From contig JAUIEL010000497.1 in NCBI GenBank assembly GCA_030428825.1, positions 1-5,373 of the forward strand: 5,373 nt of DNA. Reading direction: 5' to 3'. The notes under the pieces are model-generated. The model saw nothing but the letters and a program-made list of their open reading frames with translations, had not been told where the DNA came from and did not search any database. This DNA comes from a bacterium (GTDB taxonomy: Bacteria > Planctomycetota > B15-G4 > JADJEK01). The position numbers and the translations under genes are program-made. This document shows positions 1 to 5,373 of the stretch, one piece after another (positions within the stretch are counted from its first letter, which is position 1; every line of letters starts with the position of its first letter).

Positions 1-66
1 GCCATCGCCCCGGTCGACGCGACCGCGGTCGTCACCAACCACGTGACGACGACGCTCGATCCCTGA
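1..66 (+). CDS. C-terminal end of an unidentified protein (partial, cut by the window edge)
   Basis: Frame 1 reads 21 codons and then TGA at 64-66, giving a tail that ends in VTNHVTTTLDP. Twenty of the 21 codons end in G or C, the same third-position bias as the certain genes here. Of the other plus frames, frame 2 hits a stop early, while frame 3 stays open but has no such codon pattern. A hairpin with a T-rich tail follows 27 bases after the stop, as expected for a gene end. It converges on the minus-strand ATPase gene, whose stop lies 88 bases further on. The fragment is too short to assign a family or function, and I do not recognise it. Confidence 0.45.
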   Translation, partial: AIAPVDATAVVTNHVTTTLDP

Positions 67-92
67 GCGACGTCGACGACGCGGGACAGGAC

Positions 93-130
93 GAGGCGGC
101 GACCGCTCGGGCGGCCGCCGCCTCTTTCTC
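93..130 (+). terminator. Candidate rho-independent terminator of the upstream plus-strand gene
   Basis: A perfect 9-bp stem is formed by gaggcggcg (93-101) and cgccgcctc (116-124), with a 14-base loop. It is followed at once by tttctc (125-130), a short and imperfect T tract. It sits in the 88-base convergent gap between the partial gene ending at 66 and the ATPase gene ending at 155. The weak T tract and the GC-rich background, where hairpins arise easily, keep confidence moderate. In the minus direction the flank lacks a T run, so it is less likely to terminate the ATPase gene. Confidence 0.5.
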
Positions 131-154
131 GTCCGCCGCGCGGCGCGGCGACGG

Positions 155-1549
155 TCAGAGGTCGAGGTACTTCGCCACGTCGTCGTACAGGCCGCCCTCG
201 TTCGAGTAGAGGACGTAGTTCCGCGCCGTCGCGAACCAGTCGCGCGTCGAGGGACGGACCTTCTTCACGGCCTTCACGAGGTCCGCCGTCTCCAGCGGGA
301 CCGGGCGCCCCGTCTTCATCGCGGCGCGGAGCTTCTCCTCGATCGCCACGTCGACGACACCCTTCAGGTCCGCGCCCGAGAACCCCTCCGTCTTGCGCGC
401 GACCTTCTCGAGGTCGAGCGCGCCGGCGGGCTTCCCCTCGAGCATCACCCGGAGGATCGACGCGCGCGCCGCCGCGTCCGGCGGCGGCACGAAGAGGACC
501 CGGTCGAAGCGACCCGGACGCCGGAACGCCGAGTCGAGGTGCCACGGCGCGTTGGTGGCGGCGAGGACCAGGACGCCGTCGTTCGACTCCTTGGCGCCGT
601 CGAGCTCCTCGAGGAACTGGTTGATCACCATCCGCATCGAGTGGTCGCGGAAGTCGGACCGGCTCGCGCCGAGCGCGTCGACCTCGTCGAAGAAGAGGAC
701 GAACGGAGTCGACCGGCGCGCGCGCTGGAACAGGGCGTGGAGGTTCCGCTCCGACTTCCCGACCCACATGTCGAGGACGTCGCTCAGCCCGACGCAGAGG
801 AACTTCGCGTCGACCTGCCCCGCCGTGGCGCGGGCGAGGTGCGTCTTGCCGCAGCCGGGCGGCCCGTACATCAGGATGCCGCCGCCGATCGGCTTCCCGT
901 ACGCCTCGAACAGCTTCGGCTGCAGGAGCGGCTGGATGATCTTGATGTCGATCTCCTCCTTGACCGACTCCATGCCGCCGACCGCGTCGAAGTCGATCGT
1001 CGGCCGCTCGATCCGGCGTCCCGCGTGCTCCTCGTCCGGGTCGCCGTCCGCCGGCCCGCGCGCGCGGAGCCGCCCCTCGAACACCTCGCCGGCCCCATCG
1101 TCCTCGCCGCCGTCGTCCTCCTCGTCGTCGTCCGGCGCGCCCGGTCGGACGCCGAGGTGCTCCGAGAGGGTCTTCTCCTCGCACGACGGGTCGGCGTCGA
1201 GCGCCTCGCGGTAGGCGGCGACCGCGCCCGGGACGTCCCCCTCGCGCAGGCGGATCCGCGCCAGGAGGACCCGCGCCGCCGGCGGCGGATCGCCCCCGGC
1301 GAGGACCGACTCGAGCACCACGCCCGCGTGGGAGTCCTTCCCGCTCCGGAAGTACGCGTCCGCGAGGCCGAGCTTCAACCCGACGTGCGACGGCGCCGCC
1401 TTCAGCCCGGCGCGGTACTCGACGATCGCCTCGTCGTGCCGCTCGCCGGCGCGCAGGAGGTCGGCGAGGTGCAGGCGGAGGTCGACGTTGTCGGGCGTCG
1501 CCGCGAGGGCGGCGCGGAGGACGCGGATGGTCTCGTCGGGGTTCGTCAC
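155..1549 (-). CDS. TPR-repeat protein with a single C-terminal AAA+ ATPase domain (Cdc48/Vps4-like)
   Basis: This is a predicted soluble 464-residue ATPase that probably remodels or disassembles protein complexes; its substrate is unknown. Residues 21-121 form about three TPR repeats (LADLLRAGERHDEAIVEYRAGL is typical), used for partner binding. Residues 139-180 are a low-complexity linker with an acidic run at 140-151. The AAA+ domain fills 185-435: Walker A GPPGCGKT (229-236), pore loop MWVGKSE (261-267), Walker B FFDEVD (286-291), sensor-1 N333, and arginine fingers R344 and R347 in RRPGRFDR. All catalytic residues are present. There is one AAA module, no FtsH-type HExxH protease site and no membrane helix. 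The tail has an aromatic stretch, NYVLYSNEGGLYDDVAKYL (444-462). The chosen GTG (1547-1549) directly precedes the first TPR helix. A GTG at 1607-1609, overlapping the murJ stop as GTGA, would add 20 residues; neither has a clear Shine-Dalgarno. The frame stays open far upstream inside murJ, so longer starts are artefacts. Confidence 0.88.
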   Translation of the reverse strand: MTNPDETIRVLRAALAATPDNVDLRLHLADLLRAGERHDEAIVEYRAGLKAAPSHVGLKLGLADAYFRSGKDSHAGVVLESVLAGGDPPPAARVLLARIRLREGDVPGAVAAYREALDADPSCEEKTLSEHLGVRPGAPDDDEEDDGGEDDGAGEVFEGRLRARGPADGDPDEEHAGRRIERPTIDFDAVGGMESVKEEIDIKIIQPLLQPKLFEAYGKPIGGGILMYGPPGCGKTHLARATAGQVDAKFLCVGLSDVLDMWVGKSERNLHALFQRARRSTPFVLFFDEVDALGASRSDFRDHSMRMVINQFLEELDGAKESNDGVLVLAATNAPWHLDSAFRRPGRFDRVLFVPPPDAAARASILRVMLEGKPAGALDLEKVARKTEGFSGADLKGVVDVAIEEKLRAAMKTGRPVPLETADLVKAVKKVRPSTRDWFATARNYVLYSNEGGLYDDVAKYLDL

Positions 1550-1581
1550 GGCGGCGGGTCCGGGGGCGGCGGGGACCGACG

Positions 1582-1609
1582 AATATACGGAATCCCCGCC
1601 GGCGGTCAC
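1582..1609 (-). promoter_or_regulatory. Candidate sigma70-type promoter for the TPR-AAA+ gene
   Basis: Read on the minus strand, GTGACC (1609-1604, 4 of 6 to TTGACA) and TATATT (1587-1582, 5 of 6 to TATAAT) are separated by 16 bases. TATATT is one of very few AT-rich hexamers in this GC-rich window. A start of transcription about 7 bases downstream would leave a leader of some 25 bases before the GTG at 1549. The -35 element overlaps the murJ stop codon. If real, the ATPase gene can be expressed independently of murJ, and the alternative start at 1609 could not be made from this transcript. Confidence 0.4.
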
Positions 1610-3201
1610 CGCGGCCGGCGGACGAGCGCGACGATCCGGCGGAGCTCCTCGACGCGGAGGAGGGCGCACGTCGCGCCGTACGCCGCGGCGCCGGCGAGGA
1701 TCGCGCCGCCGACCACGACCGCTCGGTCGGAGGCCCGCGGGGCGGGGAACCACGCCTCGAGCCAAGGCACGGCCGCGCGACAGGCGAGGGCGAGGGCCCC
1801 CGCGGCGACGACGATCTTCAGCCCGGCCGCCGCCGTCGACCGGCCGTGCAGCGGGCCGACCCGGCGCCGGAGGAGGACGACGAGGAGCACCGCGTTCCCG
1901 GTCGCCACCAGCGCGGTCGAGAGCGCGAGCCCCCGGTGTCCGAGCGGGCCGACGAGGAGCGCGCAGAGGAAGAGGTTCGTCACGATCGACAGGAGGGAGA
2001 TCCGGGCCGGCGTCTTCGCGTCGTCGATGGCGTAGAACGCGGGCGCGAGGATCTTCACCGCCGCGTAGCCGGCGAGCCCGACCGCGTAGAACGCGAGCGC
2101 GCCGGCGGTCTCGACGGTGTCCGCGCCGAGGAACGAGCCGCGCTCGTAGATCAGCGCGACGATCGGGTCGCCGAGCACGATCAGCCCGGCCGCCGACGGG
2201 ACGGTCAGGAAGAGCGCCAGCCGGATCGAGCCGGCGAGCGTCGCCCGGAACTCGTCCTGGTCGTCGCGCGCGGCCGCCCGGGCGACGGCGGGGAGGGTCG
2301 CGGTGGCGATCGCGACGCCGAAGACGCCGAGCGGGAACTGCATGAGTCGGAAGGCGTAGTTCAGCCACGACACGGCGCCGTCGTCGAGCCGGGACGCGAA
2401 GTTGTTGTTCACGAAGACGTTCACCTGGGTCGCCGCCGTGCCGAGGAGCGCGGGGACCATCAGCGCGAACACGTTCCGGAGGCCCGGGTCCTTCCAGTCG
2501 ATGCCGGGCGTGAACCGGAAGCCGGTCCGCTTCAGCGAGGGCGTCTGGATCAGGAACTGCAGCGTCCCGCCGGCGAGCGTGCCGATCGCCATCCCGAGGA
2601 TCGCGTTCGTCGCCCGCTCGAGATCGCGCGGGAGCTCGCCGCCGTCGAACAGCGCGGCCGCGACCGCCTCGACGAACGTCGGCTCGAGCAGCCACGCCGC
2701 GCCGAGCCCGACCACGATCGAGCCGAGGTTGAAGAACGTCGACGCCATCGCCGGGACCCCGAACCGGTCGCGGGCGTTCAGGATCCCCATCGAGACCGCG
2801 GCGAGCGCGACCATCAGCAGGAACGGGAACATCACCCGGGCGAGGAGGATCGTGAGCGAGCGCTTCTCGTCGGTGAAGCCCGGCGCGAGCGCGGTGACGA
2901 ACGCCGGCGCGGCGAGCATCCCGAACAGGACCAGGAGGAGGACGACCAGGGCGAGCGCGCAGAAGACGCGCGACGCCAGCCGCCACGCGCGCGCCTCGCC
3001 GTTCCGGTCGAGCTCCTGGGAGAACGTCTTCACGAACGCCGCGGAGAGCGCCCCCTCCGCGAACAGGTCACGGAAGAGGTTCGGGATCCGGAACGCCGTG
3101 ACGTAGGCGTCGAACACCAGCCCGGCCCCGAAGAACGCCGCGAAGACCTGCTCGCGGACCAGGCCGAGGATCCGACTGGAGAGGACGGCCAGCCCGACCA
3201 C
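1606..3201 (-). CDS. murJ: MurJ lipid II flippase (MviN family); 5' end uncertain
   Basis: MurJ is an inner-membrane MOP-superfamily transporter that moves lipid II to the outer face for peptidoglycan synthesis. The 531 residues are strongly hydrophobic, consistent with the usual 14 helices. The N-terminal signature is intact: SRILGLVRE (9-17), D31, FRIPNLFRDLFAEGALS (37-53). R10, R16, D31 and R44 correspond to E. coli MurJ R18, R24, D39 and R52, known functional residues, at a constant offset of 8. R285 in YAFRLMQFPLGVFGVA matches E. coli R270. Roughly 23 extra residues, mostly polar (about 172-198), sit between helices 5 and 6. The GTG at 3199-3201 is the only ATG, GTG or TTG after the in-frame stop at 3298-3300, but upstream codons read RDVARSASV, matching the start of MurJ homologues, so the true N-terminus probably lies further up. 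No Shine-Dalgarno precedes this GTG. The gene is first in the minus-strand pair, 56 bases before the ATPase gene, and divergent from the gene at 3338. Confidence 0.93.
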   Translation of the reverse strand: MVGLAVLSSRILGLVREQVFAAFFGAGLVFDAYVTAFRIPNLFRDLFAEGALSAAFVKTFSQELDRNGEARAWRLASRVFCALALVVLLLVLFGMLAAPAFVTALAPGFTDEKRSLTILLARVMFPFLLMVALAAVSMGILNARDRFGVPAMASTFFNLGSIVVGLGAAWLLEPTFVEAVAAALFDGGELPRDLERATNAILGMAIGTLAGGTLQFLIQTPSLKRTGFRFTPGIDWKDPGLRNVFALMVPALLGTAATQVNVFVNNNFASRLDDGAVSWLNYAFRLMQFPLGVFGVAIATATLPAVARAAARDDQDEFRATLAGSIRLALFLTVPSAAGLIVLGDPIVALIYERGSFLGADTVETAGALAFYAVGLAGYAAVKILAPAFYAIDDAKTPARISLLSIVTNLFLCALLVGPLGHRGLALSTALVATGNAVLLVVLLRRRVGPLHGRSTAAAGLKIVVAAGALALACRAAVPWLEAWFPAPRASDRAVVVGGAILAGAAAYGATCALLRVEELRRIVALVRRPR

Positions 3202-3267
3202 GGACGCCGAGCGGGCGACGTCGCGGGACCCCGCCGCCGCCCCCGACCCGCTCTCCGACTGCTCCCG

Positions 3268-3298
3268 TCGACCGATGGCCCGTCCCTCGCGATAAGAT
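3268..3298 (+). promoter_or_regulatory. Weak candidate promoter for the small membrane protein gene
   Basis: The only AT-rich spot in the 136-base divergent gap is gataagatca (3291-3300). It holds TAAGAT (3293-3298, 4 of 6 to TATAAT). A -35-like tcgacc (3268-3273, 4 of 6) lies 19 bases upstream, which is longer than ideal. Transcription starting near 3305 would give a leader of roughly 33 bases to the ATG at 3338. The rest of the gap (3202-3337) shows no convincing minus-strand promoter for murJ. This is a weak call based on composition and position. Confidence 0.22.
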
Positions 3299-3337
3299 CA
3301 GGGTCGGCCCATCCCACCGAATCGACCCGATCGGATC

Positions 3338-3829
3338 ATGTTCCTCCGCACGAAATCTCCCCACGTCACGTTCGGCCGCATGCGGAACTTCGTCCAGGTC
3401 CTCTACGCGGGCCTGCTCGGCGGCCTGGTGGCCCTGTCGGCGGTGGCGTGGTTCCTGATCGATCGCGTCGAGCGCTCCGACGCGCTCCCCGCGACGCCCC
3501 TGCTGATCGCCGGCGGCGTCCTCTCGGTCCTGATCGTCGCCGCGTGCTCGGTCCTCCCCCGCCTCCTCGCCCGCTCCGACGAACCGAACGTCGCCGTCCG
3601 CCTGCAGGGGGTCGTCTACTCCCGCATCCTGTACGGCGCGGGGCTCGAGGGGGCCGGCCTCTTCTGGGGGACGCTCGCGCTCGTGTTGAAGGAGCCGCTC
3701 TGCTTCATCGGGCCGGCGGCGGCGATCGTCGGTCTCGCGTGGGGGTTCCCGACGACCCACCGGATCGAGGAGGAGGTCGGGATGAGCGAGACGCGCATCG
3801 AACGCGAGCTCGACCTGCTGAAGGGATGA
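3338..3829 (+). CDS. Small four-helix inner-membrane protein of unknown function
   Basis: I do not recognise this 163-residue protein. Four hydrophobic segments are visible: about 19-42 (VQVLYAGLLGGLVALSAVAW), 52-75, 95-116 and 120-139. Both termini are polar and charged. The N-terminal stretch is basic (R4, K6, R14, R16), which by the positive-inside rule puts both ends in the cytoplasm. The tail (141-163) is an acidic/basic helix, RIEEEVGMSETRIERELDLL. No catalytic, metal-binding or transporter motif is seen. The ATG at 3338 is used; a second ATG at 3380 (residue 15) would keep all four helices, and neither has a strong Shine-Dalgarno. The gene is divergent from murJ and 94 bases upstream of the lipoprotein gene on the same strand. 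A generic membrane anchor or accessory subunit is possible, but nothing specific is supported. Confidence 0.78.
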   Translation: MFLRTKSPHVTFGRMRNFVQVLYAGLLGGLVALSAVAWFLIDRVERSDALPATPLLIAGGVLSVLIVAACSVLPRLLARSDEPNVAVRLQGVVYSRILYGAGLEGAGLFWGTLALVLKEPLCFIGPAAAIVGLAWGFPTTHRIEEEVGMSETRIERELDLLKG

Positions 3830-3838
3830 CGAGAAAAT

Positions 3839-3865
3839 CGGCCCGGGCCGTTCGCCGCCGGGCCC
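3839..3865. other. GC-rich inverted repeat between the membrane protein and lipoprotein genes
   Basis: A 7-bp stem, ggcccgg (3840-3846) with ccgggcc (3858-3864), encloses an 11-base loop, and the 12-base self-complementary cggcccgggccg (3839-3850) overlaps it. It lies 10 bases after the stop at 3829. There is no T tract on the plus side, so it is not a standard intrinsic terminator for the upstream gene. The aaaa at 3834-3837 would read as a T run on the minus strand, where no gene needs it. It may stabilise or attenuate the transcript, or may simply reflect composition. Confidence 0.3.
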
Positions 3866-3910
3866 TCGCGCCGCTCCTCCCGGTCCGACCTCCCGATCCA
3901 CCGATCCGAC

Positions 3911-3916
3911 GAGGAG
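3911..3916 (+). promoter_or_regulatory. Strong Shine-Dalgarno that fixes the lipoprotein start
   Basis: gaggag sits 7 bases before the ATG at 3924, an ideal spacing. It is the only clear Shine-Dalgarno before a gene start in this window; the other starts have none. Together with the signal peptide that begins at this ATG, it settles the start codon. Confidence 0.7.
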
Positions 3917-3923
3917 CCCCGCC

Positions 3924-5294
3924 ATGCATCGCGCCGTCCGCTCCGCTCCGCTCCTCCTGCTCGCTCTCGCCTCGTGCGTCCCGATCCTCGAGGGGCGCGT
4001 CCGGACCCGCGTCCTCGCCGACGGCACGACGTTCCGCGACACGACGTGGACGAAGATCCGCCGCGGCGGCGACGACGAGGACGAGAAGCGCTGGAACGCG
4101 CGCCCGATCGCGGAGGACCTCGCGCAGGGCGTCGGGCGCGGGTTCCCGTCGGTCGAGACGACCGACGACCGGATGAAGCTCTCCGGCGTCTTCCGGAGCC
4201 CGCTCGACGTCCCGGTCGACTTCCGCCGCGACGTCCCCGTCCTCGACGCCTCCTCGACGCGTCGGATCGACTTCCGACGCGAGGACCTCCTGTTCGGCGC
4301 GCACTACCTCTACCGCGAGACGTTCGTCGACGCGATCGAGCCGCCCGACGAGAAGGAGGCGCGGCGCGAGCTCCTCCGGTTCGTCCGGCGGCTCGTGAAG
4401 CGGGGCGCGGAGCTCGAGCTCGGTCGTGCCTACGCGCTCGATCGGTTCGACGCGTGGGTCGACGAGGAGCTCGGTCCGGTCCTCGAGGGAATGCTCGACC
4501 TCTACTGGCGCGAGAAGAAGCGGCTCGGCGAACGCGACCCCCACACCGGCGAGACCGGCGCCGACCGCCTGCTGAAGCGCGCGCTCGAGCGGATCCGGCG
4601 TCTCGGCCTCGACCTCTCGCCCGACGCCGACGACGAGCGGAACGCCGCCGCCGCCCAGGCCTGGCTCTGCCGCCTCCTCGCCGAGACCGTCCGCGCGAAG
4701 GACGACGACGCCCGGGCGCGCCCGCCGCGCCCCGAGGAGTTCCGGTACCTCTTCCCCGCCGACGACCCGTGGAGCGGCCTCCGCGTCGCCCGCGACCGCC
4801 TCGCCGCCGCCGACTTCGGGTCGAACGAGGCGCTCGAGCGCGAGCTCCAGCGACGCCTCTACGCCCTGACCGGCACCTACGGCTCCCCCCCCGCCGAGGC
4901 CGAGTTCCGGTTCGATTGCGCCCTCGAGCTCCCCGGCCTCCTCCTCCGCACCAACGGCTTCCTCGAGAGCGGCAACACCTCGTTCTGGCGCTTCGCCGGC
5001 GACGACCTCTTTCCCCACGGCTTCGTCATGGAGGCCGAATCCGTCGTCCTCGACTCCCCCCTCCTCGGCCGCCTCCGCGAGCTGAAACCGACCCTCGACC
5101 GCCGCGACGCCGTCGACCTGATCCGCGCCCTGAAGGGAGTCGACGCCGAGGATCGAACGAGGATGAAGGAACTCCTCGAGACCGCGGCCCGCCACGGCAC
5201 GATCGAAGCGCTCGCGCCGGAGCCGGGGAAGGAGGGGGACGAGGAGAGGGTGAAGAAGCTGGGGGAGGTGCTGGAGGTCGTCCGGAGGGAGTAG
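3924..5294 (+). CDS. Predicted lipoprotein of unknown function
   Basis: The 456-residue product opens with a lipoprotein signal: basic MHRAVR, hydrophobic PLLLLALAS and lipobox LASC with Cys18, the expected lipidation site for Lgt and LspA. After the signal the protein is soluble, so it should sit outside the inner membrane or be sorted to the outer membrane. Residues 24-135 look beta-rich (RVRTRVLADGTTFRDTTWTK). Residues 140-315 are mainly charged, probably helical. Residues 325-380 form a more conserved-looking core: NTSFWRFAGDDLFPHGFVM, preceded by FDCALELPGLLLRTNG. The end (390-456) is charged and helical. I recognise no family, catalytic triad or metal site. Cys249 and Cys332 are the only cysteines of the mature protein besides Cys18. 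Its last 25 or so codons shift to a purine-rich, G-ending style (AGG, GGG, GTG), continuous with the repeat after the stop. It follows the membrane protein gene by 94 bases; a shared transcript is possible. Confidence 0.85.
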   Translation: MHRAVRSAPLLLLALASCVPILEGRVRTRVLADGTTFRDTTWTKIRRGGDDEDEKRWNARPIAEDLAQGVGRGFPSVETTDDRMKLSGVFRSPLDVPVDFRRDVPVLDASSTRRIDFRREDLLFGAHYLYRETFVDAIEPPDEKEARRELLRFVRRLVKRGAELELGRAYALDRFDAWVDEELGPVLEGMLDLYWREKKRLGERDPHTGETGADRLLKRALERIRRLGLDLSPDADDERNAAAAQAWLCRLLAETVRAKDDDARARPPRPEEFRYLFPADDPWSGLRVARDRLAAADFGSNEALERELQRRLYALTGTYGSPPAEAEFRFDCALELPGLLLRTNGFLESGNTSFWRFAGDDLFPHGFVMEAESVVLDSPLLGRLRELKPTLDRRDAVDLIRALKGVDAEDRTRMKELLETAARHGTIEALAPEPGKEGDEERVKKLGEVLEVVRRE

Positions 5295-5299
5295 GAAGA

Positions 5300-5320
5300 G
5301 GGAGTGGGAGAGGGAGAGGG
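5300..5320 (+). other. Perfect four-tract G-quadruplex motif just after the lipoprotein stop
   Basis: Four GGG tracts at 5300-5302, 5306-5308, 5312-5314 and 5318-5320 are separated by three 3-base loops (AGT, AGA, AGA). This is a textbook intramolecular quadruplex pattern with short loops. It begins 5 bases after the TAG at 5292-5294, so it would be in the 3' untranslated region of the lipoprotein mRNA, on the sense strand. Folding is predicted from pattern only. Confidence 0.6.
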
Positions 5321-5359
5321 AGCAAGGGAGAGCAGGGGAGAGCAACGAGAGCAAGGGAG
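5321..5359 (+). repeat. Degenerate 10-base tandem repeat, unit agcaagggag
   Basis: Four head-to-tail units are visible: agcaagggag (5321-5330), agcaggggag (5331-5340), agcaacgag (5341-5349, one base short) and agcaagggag again (5350-5359). Units 1 and 4 are identical. The array continues the purine-rich stretch that starts inside the end of the lipoprotein gene and stops at gggcgctgacgcg near the window edge. No ORF with the local codon style runs through it. Confidence 0.65.
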
Positions 5360-5373
5360 AGGGCGCTGACGCG

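Noticed and set aside
1550..2986. The ATPase reading frame stays open upstream through most of murJ, which would give a 943-residue fusion protein.
   Set aside because: The extension is in a shadow frame of murJ, consists of Arg/Pro/Ala-rich low-complexity sequence, and the murJ frame there encodes an unmistakable flippase. The open frame is an effect of high GC.
3199..3317. Short minus-strand frame starting at GTG 3317 (MGWADPDLIARDG) as a separate small gene or the true murJ start.
   Set aside because: It is in a different frame from murJ and turns into Arg/Gly/Ser-rich sequence overlapping the murJ 5' end. It could be the murJ start only if a base is missing, which is covered under the murJ start finding.
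3327..3334. Palindrome ccgatcgg next to the ATG at 3338 as a binding site.
   Set aside because: Eight-base palindromes around gatc are frequent here, and there is no second copy or longer symmetry.
3894..3907. Direct repeat cgatcc (3894-3899 and 3902-3907) upstream of the lipoprotein gene as an operator.
   Set aside because: A 6-base repeat with 2-base spacing in GC-rich sequence is expected by chance, and no dyad symmetry or regulator gene supports it.
1846..4176. Very long plus-strand open frame opposite murJ, running on through the small membrane protein gene.
   Set aside because: It is Arg/Glu/Asp-rich with no domain, and it overlaps murJ in antisense and two better-supported plus-strand genes. 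It is a GC-driven shadow.
3705..5354. Minus-strand 549-residue open frame opposite the lipoprotein gene, starting with a hydrophobic stretch that mimics a signal peptide.
   Set aside because: The apparent Leu/Ser/Pro-rich start is simply the complement of the purine repeat at 5295-5350. The plus-strand gene has a Shine-Dalgarno, a lipobox and a better codon pattern.

Overview
The window is very GC-rich DNA. Codons in the genuine genes end almost always in G or C, and most shadow frames stay open for hundreds of codons. The gene content is MurJ, a lipoprotein with a lipobox, and a bacterial TPR/AAA+ ATPase. This suggests a high-GC bacterium with a cell envelope built on lipid II. Planctomycetota-like or another high-GC diderm would fit, but that is inference and no marker gene settles it. 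No rRNA, tRNA, CRISPR array, transposase, integrase or phage gene was seen, so this reads as ordinary chromosomal sequence.

Layout from left to right. Positions 1-66 hold the last 21 codons of an unidentified plus-strand gene, followed by a hairpin with a short T-rich tail (93-130) that looks like its terminator. Positions 155-3201 hold two minus-strand genes. murJ (1606-3201, the lipid II flippase) comes first in transcription order. Downstream of it is a gene for a TPR plus single-AAA+ ATPase (155-1549). The 56-base gap between them contains a promoter-like AT-rich island and an alternative GTG start that overlaps the murJ stop. Positions 3202-3337 are the divergent intergenic region. On the plus strand follow a small four-helix membrane protein (3338-3829) and a large orphan lipoprotein (3924-5294). 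The window ends in a purine-rich stretch with a G-quadruplex motif and a degenerate 10-base tandem repeat (5300-5359).

The clearest functional story is on the minus strand. MurJ moves the peptidoglycan precursor across the inner membrane, and the ATPase downstream has the layout of a protein-remodelling machine: TPR partner-binding repeats, an acidic linker, then a Cdc48/Vps4-like motor. Whether they work together is not shown by the sequence beyond their order and strand. The two plus-strand genes are envelope proteins by topology but match no family I recognise. The most notable irregularity is the 5' end of murJ: conserved N-terminal residues extend upstream of the only standard start codon, and an in-frame TGA blocks the next ATG.
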